This document shows, piece after piece, positions 49,800-61,612 of a stretch of 64,000 nucleotides of DNA. Every line of letters starts with the position of its first letter. The first letter of the stretch is position 1. Origin of the DNA: Adiantum capillus-veneris (Eukaryota; Streptophyta; Polypodiopsida; Polypodiales; Pteridaceae). Under the pieces are notes generated by a model. It saw nothing but the letters and a program-made list of their open reading frames with translations, searched no databases and was not told the DNA's origin. The stretch lies in NCBI GenBank assembly GCA_014529385.2, contig CM043953.1, positions 113,275,549-113,339,548 of the forward strand, read 5' to 3'. The position numbers and the translations under genes were made by a program.

Positions 49800-51012
49800 T
49801 GCAACACCAATCGAATGCAAGTGACTCACACATGTTCTTTATATTCAACAAATAGTCATTGATGGACAGGCTTTTCTTCTGCACAATATCTAGCTCAGTC
49901 TTCAAGTGCAGCTTCCTTGCCTTTGTGTTGGTCACATCCAATGACAACAAAGTGTCACAAGCCTCCTTAGGAGATTGGGCATCCTGTATATTCCCAATCA
50001 TAGCGTCATGTACACTGACAGAAAACCAGTACATGACCTTCCGAGCTCCCTGGTTCCAATCTTTAAATGTCTTAATTGTGCAGCACTCGCATCTTCCTCT
50101 GGCATTGGTGGTGCTATCTCATGCTCTCCATCAATGTAGTCCCAATAACCTTTGCCCATAAGTAAAATGGTCATTTTGAACTTCCAAGCATAGAAGTTGT
50201 TCTTGTCTAGCTTCTCACTATGACAACCTGGTTAAGCCCATAATTGTTGGACGACATGTTTCCAACCCTACACAGTCTTTGAGTAGCCTACTAAAAATAG
50301 TCAATTACCACCTGATAACCACAATTTGGCTACATACACCTATTTCACTATACTAAATAGTATTTGTGCACACTACAGCCAAACCAAAGCTTTCTGCACC
50401 ACCTATATGCAGAATCCCGAACCTTAGCGTTTTTGCATGCGAACACACTCTATCTCAACACAATGCACTAGTAACATCATCGAACTGCACTTTATCACAT
50501 GGTGTGGGGTTACTAATTGCAGTATGGAAAGTATCCCAAGAAGAAGGCAAAGAGCATAACAAGAAAATGGCTTTCATTTCATCATCAAAATCCAACCCTT
50601 TTGATGTCAACTGTGAAAATTTGCTATTGAACTCATTCAAGTGTGCATTGACACTGCTAACTTCTTTTATATTCAAACGCATAAGTTTCTTCATCGAGAA
50701 AACTTTGTTAGAAGCAAATTTTCCATTCCAAGCTACGCATAGAGAGTCCCAGATCTCTCGTGCTGCAGTGTTGTCCATAATCATGAAGAATATGGTATCG
50801 CCAAGATGTAACCTAATCGTGGCCATATCACGGGCATCCAACTCTTTCCATTGATCATCAATGTAAGCATGCTCTTTATGCTCTTTCAATGGCGCTGCCA
50901 AGCCCTTGTTGACCAAGACATTAAGGATACGTTGCTTCCTAATCGTAAAATTTGTGCCATCGACCTTTTTTATGTAGTAGTCTTCCCATTCTGAGCACTA
51001 CTAGCAGCCATA
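49800..51012 (-). pseudogene. Copia gag pieces (two types)
   Basis: The piece at 50916-50455 (WKELDARDMATIRLHLGD, MKKLMRLNIKEVSSVNAHLNEF, ALLCSLPSSWDTF-like) and the piece at about 50220-49800 (NFYAWKFKMTILLMGKGYWDYIDG, DAQSPKEACDTLL, SLSINDYLLNIKNMCESLA) are both copia gag domains. They are different copies, each preceded or followed by a similar leader. Confidence 0.75.
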
Positions 51013-51220
51013 ACTTAAGAGAAAATGACCAAGAATTTATGGCAAAACATGATGAAAGAATTTTGACAGAGTTTCCCCTAGGGTAAGAGCAAAAAATCAA
51101 GACAAAATGTGATAGAATCACTTGCTGTAAGTACTCGAACGCATATGGTTGACTTGCAAGAAAAATATGATAGAATCTCCTCTGTACGAGGAGCAAAATG
51201 TCAAACCCAATAGTACAAAA

Positions 51221-52416
51221 TCAACGCATAAAGTGATAAAACCAACTACTCGGCATCAAAAGAAAAAGTATTCATCCAAATACATGGCCTATGATGAGGA
51301 TACCGAACGAGGGGTACTCCAACAACTTGTATTACTAAAAGATTCGAGAACACCCTAGCTCAAGAAAACCTCAGGCAAATGACCCTCCAAAGGCTAAGCA
51401 AACTCAAGACTAGCCATAGTCTCAAAAAGGACTCTTCCGGTTTAAGTCTCAAAACGGCCGGGAAAACTGCCAAAATCACCAAAGAATGGCTCCACACAAT
51501 GTAAAATAGGCAGTAACCACAACTCAATGTACATGAGAAATCATGCACAAACAAATGCAAAAAACTGGTGCATGTAGTACACAAATCTGGGTGAGGATAT
51601 CTACTCTCAAAAGAGTTCAATAGCACTGTGTGTACTCAAGAAAATATGCATTTGTCAATGCATGACCATTGTAATGGAAATGGCCTATGAATTTTGAGAA
51701 TAGCAAAATTTAGAGAATTAGGGTGAACATTTTTGTGAGATTACTTTGAGAACATAGAGGGTGAACTTAATTGATGGTAGCAACATAAACATAGTACTTA
51801 ATTAACTTAGCATGAACAATAATTTTGCAAGAGAGAGTATTAGAGAATATGACAATAGTCGAGGACCGGATTTACTTGGAGCCGGTCCCCCTTCTAAAAG
51901 GCATTTGTATTATAGATTCTCCCATCAAGAGAGACTTGGTACAATACAATCTTTTTGTTCCTTGTGACCTAGGTGATGCAATGAAGGTGGAAAGCTTCAT
52001 GCATCACGAGCATAACATAAAATTTGCAAGAAGTATTAACTATCCCAAGCCTCAGTCCCAAGGCCTCAAACACCTTCGAAGGTGGAGAGAGCTACCAGGG
52101 AATGAGGCTAGGGAAGAGGAAGAAGAATTATTCATAGGAGAAAGAAATAGTTCCTCACTTATCATCACTCTTCTTGATTAGCATAGCATAAGAGCATAGT
52201 AATGAACATGAAGAAGATGGCAAGCTTAAGCATTGAAGCATGGCTCTTGGTTGGATTTGCATTCCATAGCCAAGAGTGTTGGTGTAGGTTCTCAACTTCT
52301 CAACAAGCTTGGAGAAGAGAGATGGAGCTCTTGCACTTTGCACTTTGCACTTCACACAATGAGAGAGAGAGTGTGTGTGTGTGTGGGACAGTATACCCCC
52401 TCTCATGCTTGGTCCA

Positions 52417-52463
<47 letters not shown>

Positions 52464-52677
52464 CGTTCTCTCGTATTATTTAATTATATCATTTGGACAT
52501 GTGTCTTCTTTTTCCTCTTTGAGAGAAAGAACTTAATTATTTATTTTTATGCATCTAAATTCTCATTGGACCCCTTTAAAGCCTATCCAATCGGATTCGA
52601 GCACATCAGGGCCAAATGGGGAGGATCTTGACACGTGTCTTTTATGCTTCTTAAGATATCATGTTTGAATTGAACAC
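51221..52677. other. Unassigned region; one plus-strand ORF and a (CT)n tract
   Basis: A plus-strand open frame at 51825-52181 (118 codons, starting MQERVLENMTIVEDRIYLEP, with an EEEEE stretch) has no known domain. The tract (TC)n lies at 52419-52460 and a (GT)n run at about 52371-52386. Nothing else recognised. Confidence 0.35.
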
Positions 52678-52904
52678 TGTTGGAATTAGGGTTGCAGAAA
52701 GACACACACAGCTTAGAGAAGACGAAGGAAGCTCAAGGCTCACGATAGAGAGTGTATTACTTAGTGTGCAATGGAAAGATAGATAGCCCTAGAGTGATGG
52801 GCGTATATACAATGCATGGGGGAAAAAACCTCCTAAAGAGGGAAAAAATGCCCCGACGGTCCTAGTGTGTTCACACACATCACTACCACATGTATATGGT
52901 AACA
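52678..52904 (-). repeat. C1 3' LTR
   Basis: 227 bp, minus-strand TGTTACCATATACATG to CTAATTCCAACA, placed directly after CCAGGGGGGATT (52916-52905). The 5' LTR lies outside the window, so age cannot be estimated. Confidence 0.7.
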
Positions 52905-53625
52905 AATCCCCCCTGGAGTGATGCGGTGAACGAGAGCTGGCACATGAGTAAAGGGAAGTGCCATGCCCTAAGGACATGATCAGTCAAAGGGGAGTAAGCC
53001 CAAAGCTTTGCGGAAAGCTTCAAGCTTCTCACGAGACAATGCCTTTGTGAAAAGATCTGCACTTTTGTCCTGTGTTAGCACATAAGCCAAGCTGATCTCT
53101 CCTGTTGAGAGCCTCTCCCTGACATAGTGGTAATGCACCTCAATGTGCTTTGTGCAAGCATGAGAAACTGGGTTCCTTGCAACTGCAATGCACTCTGACT
53201 GTCAGTGTAGATAGTGTTGGCAGTGTCCTGTCCAACACCCAAATCAGCCATGAGGCGTCTGAGCCATACACACTCAACCGTAGTTGTGAAGACTGCCCTG
53301 TACTCATCCTCACAACTCGAAGTGGCCAGAGTAGGTTGCTTCTTGCTCAACCATGATATACATGAACTGCCAAGCATGAAACAAAACCACTTGTGGACAC
53401 TCGCATGTCAAAACAACCAGCTCAATCTGAGTCCGAAAAAGCATGTTAGTCTGGCGGCAATGATCCCCCCTTGGGATAAAACAAGCCAAGATGTAAAGTG
53501 CCACTAAGGTAGTGGAAAATCCTCTTGATAGCCTGCCAATGCTTAGACCCTGGGCTATGCATAAATCTGCTAACCTGTGAGACTGCAAAATGAATATCTG
53601 GCCTCGTGTTGCATACATAAATGAG
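52678..53625 (-). mobile_element. C1: Ty1/copia element, downstream part (left of G2)
   Basis: Contains the end of RT (NTRPDIHFAVSQVSRFMHSPGSKHWQAIKRI, 53625-53446), RNase H (SKKQPTLATSSCEDEYRA, IYTDSQSAL, 53377-53075), a polypurine tract and the 3' LTR. It joins the RT part at 62523 and beyond across the G2 insertion. It carries several breaks. Confidence 0.88.
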
Positions 53626-54200
53626 TGCGCGCTCCTTGCCGCACTGTCGAAGCAAGGGACTTGCCAATACACCGTGTGCGAGCCACAAACGGCTCCAAGC
53701 ACACAACAAGCCTAAACTAGCAAGCTCAAGAGAGCAAAGGGTGTGTCACTCACCGCTCTACGCTCGCCTTCGTGGTGGATTCCTCGCCGCGATGAAGAAG
53801 AAGCTGCAGTCGTGCCGCGCTCAACCGCTTCGCCGTCGTCGTGCCTTCGTAATGCTCGATCGCACACACACTCTCCCTCTCTCTCTCTCTCTCACACACA
53901 CACAAGGAGGTGAAGAAGAAGAAGATGGAGATGGAGCAAGAGCACTCTTCTATTGCACAAATGAGAGAATGAGTAAAAATTAGGTTTAGTTGGCTTTTAT
54001 AGGAGCTCACCCCATTCACACTTGGGCGCCCATGCTTAGCCAACTAATCCCTTGAATGTCCAAGTTAAAGTGCGCCTCTCATCGGCGATCACTCTTACCC
54101 TTCTCCTATTGGTCCGACAAGCCCGGTACCTGACTCTAAATAATACATAATACACGTCCGTCGTAGGTGATGGGGTGTCCGTGAGCCGTGAGGGTTAACA
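53626..54200 (-). repeat. G2 3' LTR
   Basis: 575 bp, TG..CA, related to but distinct from the G1 LTR (shared (CT)n/(CA)n block, AGGAGGTGAAGAAGAAG and GGCGCCCAT words). Confidence 0.93.
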
Positions 54201-54213
54201 TGCCCCCCTTCCT
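54201..54213 (-). other. G2 polypurine tract
   Basis: The minus-strand sequence AGGAAGGGGGGCA is identical to that of G1. Confidence 0.85.
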
Positions 54214-55945
54214 GATGTAGATTCCGTCCTCGGAAGCTATTGAGTTGAAGCTGGTTCGTCGAGGTGGAAGAGCATTTGAGATGAATGTCCTTAGCCTTCT
54301 TCAGTCACTGCAAAATCAAACAACATTGGCACAGTAATTGCATTCTCTTAAAAAGCATATGTAGTTTTAGGCAGACACATTGATTGGTAAAAGAATTTCA
54401 AACAATTTGTTAGCAATGAACATTAAATTGCAATGTAATCAAATGCATAAACAGATGTAAAGGTAGAAAATTAAACAAGTCTGGGGTCGCTAATTTGACG
54501 GTCGAAAGGCACTAGAGATCGAATATTAATACCATGGATAAGCTTCTTAATTTTCTGTGGTCAATTAAGTTGTTTAATCGCGAGAGCCAAGTATTGATGT
54601 TCGAGGGCTAACTAGAGGCTATATCTAGAAAACCTTGTAGTTAAGCTACCATAAAAGGAATTTCTCATGAAATCATCGCCTGACTGATTACTTTTTCTTT
54701 GACCCCCCAAAGTCTTTTCACATTGATTCAATTTGATGTGTGTGCTTATTTTGTATGCCTTGGGTTTTTTGCTTTTCAAGGAAAAGCGCCCACACTGGGA
54801 ACCTCTAGGGCTCTAGTACCATAGGCGATACATGTGAGTGAAGTACCAATTTAAGCAGGGATTTCTCTTCCAACTTAAAATTTTACATTGTGGCACTTTG
54901 ATTTTTGCTTGTTCATTTTCAGCATTGAAATTTTGTAACTTTGGGGGGTCATATAACACTGTTACCCTCCCCAGGCTCATCACATTAGTAAACTCCCTTT
55001 ATAATACTTAAGCTAAAGGTCACTAGGGTTAAGCCCACTAGAAAGCCCTAGTACATTTCACACAATGCTGCCTAAATTGGATTAAGAACCTAAGTAACCA
55101 TTGCTTATTAGGAAGGCATTCCCCATGGTATTAAGAGAAGATCTCTAACACCTAACTTGGTCAAACTAGCTTAGTCGGACTGCTTGATTTTTAAACATAG
55201 ACAAGTGATTATGACAAAACATTACATTGAATTAAATGTTTGATACTAAGCAAATGCACTGAATATTATGCTACCAATTACAATCAAAGCAGACAATCAT
55301 AGATGCAAAAAGATAACGGCAATGCTAATGGACAAGAAACACCTGTTTGTGTTGATGGTCGTGCTTGATTTGAAGGTTCCATGAAGGTCCAAATCCTATC
55401 AATAGCAACACGCTCCTGTACACACTAGGAAACAAAAGGAATACCTCCAGGAGGCACATCAGTGGGAAAAGATAACTTCGCTAATCTCTCAACTCTAAAA
55501 CAGAAACACTCCTATCGTACTAATCTTACCTTACCCTCCATCATTCAAGTGATGAGGATCAAAGGTGTTTTATGGCATAGGTTTTTGTTTCACTGTACCA
55601 GATGTGACATGTGTAGGTCTGAGTCAATGTTTTGACTTTAATGTGCATACTCGTTTGCTAATTGCTCTTGCTCTTTTTTTTTTGTTTTTTTTTGAGTATA
55701 AAGCTTTATATGTACATTCCCTAAGATTGGAATTGAGAGGTCAGGGAGGAAGGTTGAGAGGGAAGCAAGTGAATAATGGATGTCCACAAACACTCCCCCC
55801 TTCCTTGGGTAGATCATACTGTTTGAAATGAGCTTGCCACCCTTTGAAACCAATTGTTCCAGTTGGTAATAGGTGAGGATTTTTGCCAGTAGTTTTCTAT
55901 TACCCTAGGTGCCTCGTCAAGTTGCAACGGTGGTAAGGTACTCTC
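54214..55945 (-). other. G2 3' region
   Basis: Non-coding for the most part. Two blocks are conserved with G1: about 54770-54930 (the CCCACACTGGGAACCTCTAGG block) and 55638-55853 (YPRKGGVFVDIH.. coding-like). No counterpart of the small G1 ORF at 31838-32074 was seen. Confidence 0.6.
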
Positions 55946-58003
55946 CTAGGATCGAACTTGAAGTGGTTCATCAGGTGATTCTTGAACGCTGGGAGGTGTG
56001 GATTCTTTGGTAGCTTCATGGAGGTCCACTACTATAGATGGAGGCTGTGTAGAAGCTTTTACCTCTATGGATGTATTACATGAGGAGCTAGAAGCTTCAT
56101 GGGACTCCCCCCTTCCTGAGCTAGGTGGAACAAATCGTTCTTTCTTTGGTACCCAAACTAGCTCCGGAGCGGGTGTGTAGCATTCCATGATTTTTTCCTT
56201 TCCGCGATTTTCAATTTGTTTTGGAGCCACAGGATTGGGTTTACATGGGCCAGGTGACAGGTAAGAGTACACTTTACGTTTGGGCACCCAGATTTGATCA
56301 TTTCCTTCATAGTAGCCTTGGGCTTCCAATAGTCGTTTAGGGATCCATCGCAACATTTTCCTACTTTTCTTGGAGCGAGTGGTACGTTTCTCACAAGGCT
56401 TGTGTTTTTTAGCACTAGCTATGGTCACTAAAGAAGCTTTAGGGACCCACTTGTATGTTTTCTTCGTTACATTAGGATGAGTCTTGTCAGAAGCGATATG
56501 CATTGCTTGTAGCATATTTAAGGGTATAGGCATTTCATCCCCCTCAGGTGTTACCCAGGTCGTCCCCCTATTTCCCCAAGTGTCTATGGTTGATGCTAGG
56601 TGGACCCAATCCACATTGTCCGACTCAGTCATCCCAGGTAGGATATCCATATAAGGAGAATCTTGGCCAATGTCTGTATCCTTCTTACAAGTGTAACAAT
56701 ATTGTAGTGGGGCCGAGTGAACTGTGGTGTCAGAGCGATGATCAATAATGGTTTTACTCCCTAAGGGGTGTACCTTACCAGTCACCAAATCCACTCTAAG
56801 GACAGAGTCTTGGAATTGCAAATAGACATGATTTTTAGACCAATCGTGAACCATTTGTGCTTCCCTCATGAATGGTCGTCCTAAAATCATTTCATATGAC
56901 ATAAGGTGTTTAGAGAAATCCATTACAATGAACGTATGTCGTACCTTGTGTCCTAGAACTTTGATCTTAAGATCCTTGAGCATCCCCATAGGTTTGGCTA
57001 TGGTACCATTTGCCATCTTTACCACAATGTTAGTAACACTGAGGCGGGGTTTTCCCATGGATTCCCAACAATCTTTTGTAACGATGCTAACTCCCGCACC
57101 ACCATCAAGAATTCCCTTTATAGTTAATCCCTTGGTAGTGATGGGTAGGGTCGCATTAGACTCGTCGCCTTCAAAATACTGCCCTAATTCGTTAATGGGT
57201 ACCTCGATCACAGACTCGTGTCCATCTAAGTCAAGTGATTGCACATGATTTTCCTCATCAATCATAATCGAGTCATGCCTATTTGGTTGCGCAAACTGCG
57301 GTAATCCCGTTCGTAGCTCTCCGTTAAGGAATGCTCGAAGTGCAAGGAATAACTCAGGATCTCCATACAGCTTTGCTATGATCGTGGTTCGGACCTCAGA
57401 AGACATGAAGTCCACTAGTTTGGCAACATTCATTGGCGTTTTGCAGGGTGTAGGTCCTTGACTAGGAACTGGTGAGGATGGAATCTCATATTCCTCAATG
57501 GGATCAGGTATTCCTTCGTTAAACATCCTTTCCAACAAGAAGGGTGTATGCTCACTTTCTGATGTCCCGTCCTCACTCCCTTCTTGGATGATACTAGATA
57601 TGGCTAACGGTCTATGGTTCATGTGGGGTGGATGAACTTGCGTGGGAAACACTGTGTCATGAATTTTGACATGCATGGGTTCTGGTTCTAGTTTCCTTTG
57701 AGTCTCCTCCACTAAACCTCTTAGATGTTTCACCTGCTCAATCTCGTCTACTGGGTTTGGGTACGTCCCAATCTTCTTTTTACGATTCTTCCCTTTTTGC
57801 CCCTGCGGTTTATCTTGGGGGTCTTGGATTGGATTTGGAAACACTTGTGGTGTTTTCAGAGGCTCTTTATGATTTTCTCTTATTCGGTTTTCATTTGGTT
57901 CCATGTTACGGTTTTCTTTGTCGGTCTTTCCCCTTGTGGTATTGGTTCTAGTCTCCATTGTCTCGATTGAATCTGAATCATCCTCGAGGTCATTCATATA
58001 CAC
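55946..58003 (-). CDS. G2 ORF2: protease plus W-[VI]-P-K tail, 685 codons
   Basis: The N-terminal 200 residues are polar (NENRIRENHKEPLK, then the PVDEIEQVKHLRGLVEETQRKL helix). Then SSEVRTTIIAKLYGDPEL, the protease core GILDGGAGVSIV and LGRPFMREAQMVHDW. The shared linker HRSDTTVHSAPLQYCYTC..DTWGNRGTTWVTPEGDE is followed directly by the tail THPNVTKKTYKWVPKAS, LRWIPKRL, QIWVPKRK and LVWVPKKERFVPP. There is no RT, RNase H or integrase, and also no second protease core. The frame is open throughout. Confidence 0.85.
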   Translation of the reverse strand: MYMNDLEDDSDSIETMETRTNTTRGKTDKENRNMEPNENRIRENHKEPLKTPQVFPNPIQDPQDKPQGQKGKNRKKKIGTYPNPVDEIEQVKHLRGLVEETQRKLEPEPMHVKIHDTVFPTQVHPPHMNHRPLAISSIIQEGSEDGTSESEHTPFLLERMFNEGIPDPIEEYEIPSSPVPSQGPTPCKTPMNVAKLVDFMSSEVRTTIIAKLYGDPELFLALRAFLNGELRTGLPQFAQPNRHDSIMIDEENHVQSLDLDGHESVIEVPINELGQYFEGDESNATLPITTKGLTIKGILDGGAGVSIVTKDCWESMGKPRLSVTNIVVKMANGTIAKPMGMLKDLKIKVLGHKVRHTFIVMDFSKHLMSYEMILGRPFMREAQMVHDWSKNHVYLQFQDSVLRVDLVTGKVHPLGSKTIIDHRSDTTVHSAPLQYCYTCKKDTDIGQDSPYMDILPGMTESDNVDWVHLASTIDTWGNRGTTWVTPEGDEMPIPLNMLQAMHIASDKTHPNVTKKTYKWVPKASLVTIASAKKHKPCEKRTTRSKKSRKMLRWIPKRLLEAQGYYEGNDQIWVPKRKVYSYLSPGPCKPNPVAPKQIENRGKEKIMECYTPAPELVWVPKKERFVPPSSGRGESHEASSSSCNTSIEVKASTQPPSIVVDLHEATKESTPPSVQESPDEPLQVRS

Positions 58004-58075
58004 GGGGTCATCTCCTGTTCCTATGTTTGTTTTGGAACTTGGCTTTGAATTTTCCGTATTCTGCGACTTCTTCCT

Positions 58076-60994
58076 TCATGTCTTCTTTTTCATTGCTTGG
58101 ATAACTGACGCGGTATCTCTCTCTTCGAGGATATGTCCTGGCCCTTGAAGCATGGACCGTGTAATCGCATAAGCGGGTGCGACGGGTGGTATTGGCGATG
58201 TCACACTAGCAATTTCGACCAAATTTAGGGGTGTGATTTTAGGCGCATTTGGGTTATAGGGACATTGGGCAATCAAGTGATCTATGCCACAACGATTACA
58301 TGTGAGTATTGGCATTGCAGACGTGCTCCCTTGATTCATTTGCATCTGTGCAGCATTCTTTTGCAGCCTAATAGGGCACTCCGCTACTCGATGTGGTCCA
58401 CCACACTCGTAGCATTGAAGAGGTGGCCTCCTAGCCTGGGTGTTGATATTTTGACCTCTGGATGCGAGGGCAGCATCTTGATAAACCGGCTTGACTTGCC
58501 CCCAACAATCTTCCATGTAGTATATAGGACACTCTTCCAATGTATCAAGTCCGTAGGCAATACTAGTGTCTATTTCCTCCTCACAGCCATCTGCATAAGC
58601 ATTAGATGGCTCGCAACCCACTTGGTTCATAGGGGCGACTCTTGGATGCGGGGGCTGCGGTCCTAGCACAGGAGGTGGTAGCGGTGTAGCTTGTACAACA
58701 TTTTGAGATCTAGGGACCATGTGTTGCGGTAGTTGCTCAACAGGTGGAGCAGGCATCAATACAGGAGCTCGAGGTGCATCCGTCCAGGCTACAGGTGGTC
58801 TATTTGCCATCATACGTTTGATCATTAAACAATCCTTAGCTTGGTGACCATACCTACCACATGCGTTGCAAGTTCCATTAAATTTTACTCTAAACGTAGG
58901 GCACTCACTAGTGCTATGTGGACCTAAGCAAATGGAACACCATTGTTGCTCCCTTCTTGGATACATGTGACTATTTTGAGGGGGTCGATTATCCTTAAGA
59001 GACTCTTGGATTGCCTTGGTGAGGTCTGTCAAGAATGTCTCAAATACCTTTGGCTCATTGGCAATGGGCTTTGCAGTCATGGGTTCATACTCAATGGCTT
59101 GTGAGCTAGTGGATCTCGTGTCAGTAGACACCCTCATGCCTGCTATCATCAAGTTGTCCTCTAATTGGATTGCATTGGCAGTGACATCTTCCCAGGTTGT
59201 GATACCTCTAATCACTAGTCCATTATAGATTCCTTCATTCCTCAACCCTCGAATGAATCGATCAAGCAGTTGGTTATTGTTGAAGCGCTCATTTACAGGG
59301 CAACGAGAGTTTAAGTGCTTTAGACGACTAATGAAGTCCCTTACTGACTCTCCTTCCTTACGTTCGGCCTTCTGTAGCTGAGATGCTACACCCCAAAGCA
59401 CACCTTCTCGTATGTACTCCTTTAGAAACAACCTTCGAAGGGTAGGGTAGATTGTTTTCTCGTCCACCCTTAGGGTCCTATACCAATCTCCAGCCTTCCC
59501 ACTTAATGTCAAGCTTAAGGCATTGCACTTATGTAGTTCGTTGCGTTCCCCTAAGGAATCACATACTTGTTCAAACACTTCAATGTGTTTTCTAGCATCT
59601 TCGTCCCCATTGAATTTTTGCGTGAGTTTGGCAATTTGTATTGCCTTACTTCTAGGCTCTCTATCAGATGCGTGACGCATATTTTTCGCGATAGATCGAC
59701 CTATGGTTTGAGCAAACGCTGCCAAGTCACCTATGTGAGGAGGCAGGGCCGGTGGAGGTACTCTTGGAATCATATGTGGGAGAGGGAGGGGTACCGGTCT
59801 TGGCATATGTGTGGATGATGCAGGATATGGAACATAACCGGGCATAGGTCCACTCGGATAAGGGCTAGGGAGCGGCACTCGAGGAGCATAAGCAAGTGGT
59901 ACTATTGGAGGTGTGGGGGCCATGTGTGCATAAGGGGCTAGAGGCACATATGGTCGTGGCCCCATATTAGGTACTACGACACTAGGTAGTGGCACTGCGC
60001 TAACCGTAGATGTCATCGGTACATTCTCTGTCAGGCTTATCCCTGGAGTGAGCACTGGGTTTTCCTTAATAGAGGGTTGAGCCAAGTTAGGGAAGCTAAA
60101 GTTTTCGCTCGGAGGCTCAGATTGCATAGAGACCCCAGGTGAAATGACGTAAGATGGGTCAATGGGACTCATTAGAGGAGTCTCCATTTGTGATAGAGTA
60201 GGCTGTTGAGCCTTGCTCGTATCCAGAAATCTCATGGGGCCAGTTGAGAGTATATTTACCCCTCGGTTTTGCCTTTCTGATTGAATAATGCCATGGATAA
60301 CATTATAGATCATTTTCTGTTGATTTTCGATGCTCGTGGCACTAGAGGTGGATTGTACAATCTCTATCCATCCTACATGGTAGGCGTGGCCAGAGTGTAG
60401 ATCCGTCAACACCTCAGTGTGGAGGTCGTATGTCCAATGATCATTAATGAACAATCCTTCTAGAGTCGACGTGTTAATGGTTTCTTGTGAGGTAGAAGCA
60501 ATGTTGCTCCCCGTGGTTTTACTTGTCACCAACGGTACTCTAGAGGGAACTTCTGAAGGAGGCAGCTCAATCGGGCCTTCTTGGTAAGAAGTTGGTAGGA
60601 TATCCACATGGACACTCTTTGGGGGTGTGGGGTCCACGTGCGATGTGAAAGGAGATTCCACTTCCCCACCCCCTTCGTGTGCTTCATTTGCATCACGTTC
60701 CGAGCGAGTAGCTCTACCTAATGTTTCCATGAAACGGCTAAACATACTAGTACTAGGCTGTGGAGCTTCGGGATGTGCATGGCCTTCTCTCTCAGTGTTT
60801 TGGGTAGGGTATGCTTCCATGATTTCTGAGTCGGAGGAGGAATCACTAGCGGCTATTTTAGGGTCTTGGGTGGTGCTACCTTGTGTCCCCGCTGAGGGTC
60901 TAGAGCTTATCGTGGATGGGTAATGGGTGTCCGTATGAACAGAGGCACCCTCAATATGCTCGTGTTCTAGCACCCGCCCAGAGCGTAAGTGCAT
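58076..60994 (-). CDS. G2 gag, 972 codons, four zinc knuckles
   Basis: Disordered Ser/Thr/Pro-rich N-terminal half beginning MHLRSGRVLEHEH, with a Pro-rich tract near residues 330-420 (PLPSPYPSGPMPGYVPYP). The gag core reads KAIQIAKLTQKFNGDEDARKH.., LSGKAGDWYRTLRV and ESVRDFISRLKHLNSRC. Knuckles are CSICLGPHSTSEC, CNACGRYGHQAKDC, CYECGGPHRVAEC and CNRCGIDHLIAQC; three have the C-x2-C-x3-H-x4-C spacing and one the usual x4. Nearly 1000 residues is long for a plant gag. Confidence 0.88.
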   Translation of the reverse strand: MHLRSGRVLEHEHIEGASVHTDTHYPSTISSRPSAGTQGSTTQDPKIAASDSSSDSEIMEAYPTQNTEREGHAHPEAPQPSTSMFSRFMETLGRATRSERDANEAHEGGGEVESPFTSHVDPTPPKSVHVDILPTSYQEGPIELPPSEVPSRVPLVTSKTTGSNIASTSQETINTSTLEGLFINDHWTYDLHTEVLTDLHSGHAYHVGWIEIVQSTSSATSIENQQKMIYNVIHGIIQSERQNRGVNILSTGPMRFLDTSKAQQPTLSQMETPLMSPIDPSYVISPGVSMQSEPPSENFSFPNLAQPSIKENPVLTPGISLTENVPMTSTVSAVPLPSVVVPNMGPRPYVPLAPYAHMAPTPPIVPLAYAPRVPLPSPYPSGPMPGYVPYPASSTHMPRPVPLPLPHMIPRVPPPALPPHIGDLAAFAQTIGRSIAKNMRHASDREPRSKAIQIAKLTQKFNGDEDARKHIEVFEQVCDSLGERNELHKCNALSLTLSGKAGDWYRTLRVDEKTIYPTLRRLFLKEYIREGVLWGVASQLQKAERKEGESVRDFISRLKHLNSRCPVNERFNNNQLLDRFIRGLRNEGIYNGLVIRGITTWEDVTANAIQLEDNLMIAGMRVSTDTRSTSSQAIEYEPMTAKPIANEPKVFETFLTDLTKAIQESLKDNRPPQNSHMYPRREQQWCSICLGPHSTSECPTFRVKFNGTCNACGRYGHQAKDCLMIKRMMANRPPVAWTDAPRAPVLMPAPPVEQLPQHMVPRSQNVVQATPLPPPVLGPQPPHPRVAPMNQVGCEPSNAYADGCEEEIDTSIAYGLDTLEECPIYYMEDCWGQVKPVYQDAALASRGQNINTQARRPPLQCYECGGPHRVAECPIRLQKNAAQMQMNQGSTSAMPILTCNRCGIDHLIAQCPYNPNAPKITPLNLVEIASVTSPIPPVAPAYAITRSMLQGPGHILEERDTASVIQAMKKKT

Positions 60995-61382
60995 GTGCTT
61001 TTGATACCCTAAGGTGTCAAAAAGCTGCTCTAGGAGGCCTTGTGACTAGTTTTTAGCGTGTTTTTTGTTTGTTTTTTTGCTAGATTTTTTAGAGCGTGTC
61101 GTGGAATGGGCCGTGTGATAGCTCGAAACGAGCGTATCGGTCAGAGGGTCGTGTCGTGCTTTACAGCCCTCCGTTTGGTCACTCTATGCCCTCGGAATCC
61201 CTAAAACTGTCAATTTCCAGTAGGGAACTAGGCCCAAACTAGAAAGTCTAAGGGTGCAAGTGGGAAGAGAAAGGAGGAGAGTGGAGGACTTGTCCCACAT
61301 GCTCTCATTCTCTCTTGAGGGAGTAGGGTATATATATAAGAGTGAGTCCAGTATATATCATAAGATTGAGGACTGAGACCTG

Positions 61383-61424
61383 GGCTTGGGCTTGGGCTTG
61401 GGTTGGGCTTGGGCTTGGGCTTGG
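61383..61424. repeat. GGGCTT hexamer array in the G2 leader
   Basis: About seven GGGCTT units on the plus strand, one shortened. It follows the words ATATATCATAAGAT and precedes GGGAAAATGATC. Confidence 0.9.
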
Positions 61425-61612
61425 GAAAATGATCCCGATCTACCTTTTATACAAACCAACCCGTCCGTTTTAAGAGTCACGTTGTTTATTTTCGAAAAAT
61501 TTACCCGCCTGCTCGCTCGCGTTTTTATTTTTCCCTTTTTTAAAAAAAAATTAAAAAAAAATTCAGATTTTTTTTTTCAAAAAAACCTTTTTTTTTCCTT
61601 TCTTTTTTTGAT

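Larger units (their letters stand above)
47216..51220 (-). mobile_element. Ty1/copia fossils, at least two overlapping copies
   Basis: On the minus strand the order is leader (51220-51013), gag, protease, integrase, start of RT, polypurine tract (47418-47408) and part of a 3' LTR starting TGTTGGGTTTTAGG at 47407. A second leader plus gag start (49790-49577) and a different gag piece (about 50220-49800) show that a second, related copia copy is mixed in. Protease before integrase before RT is the Ty1/copia order. Many breaks; old. Confidence 0.8.
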
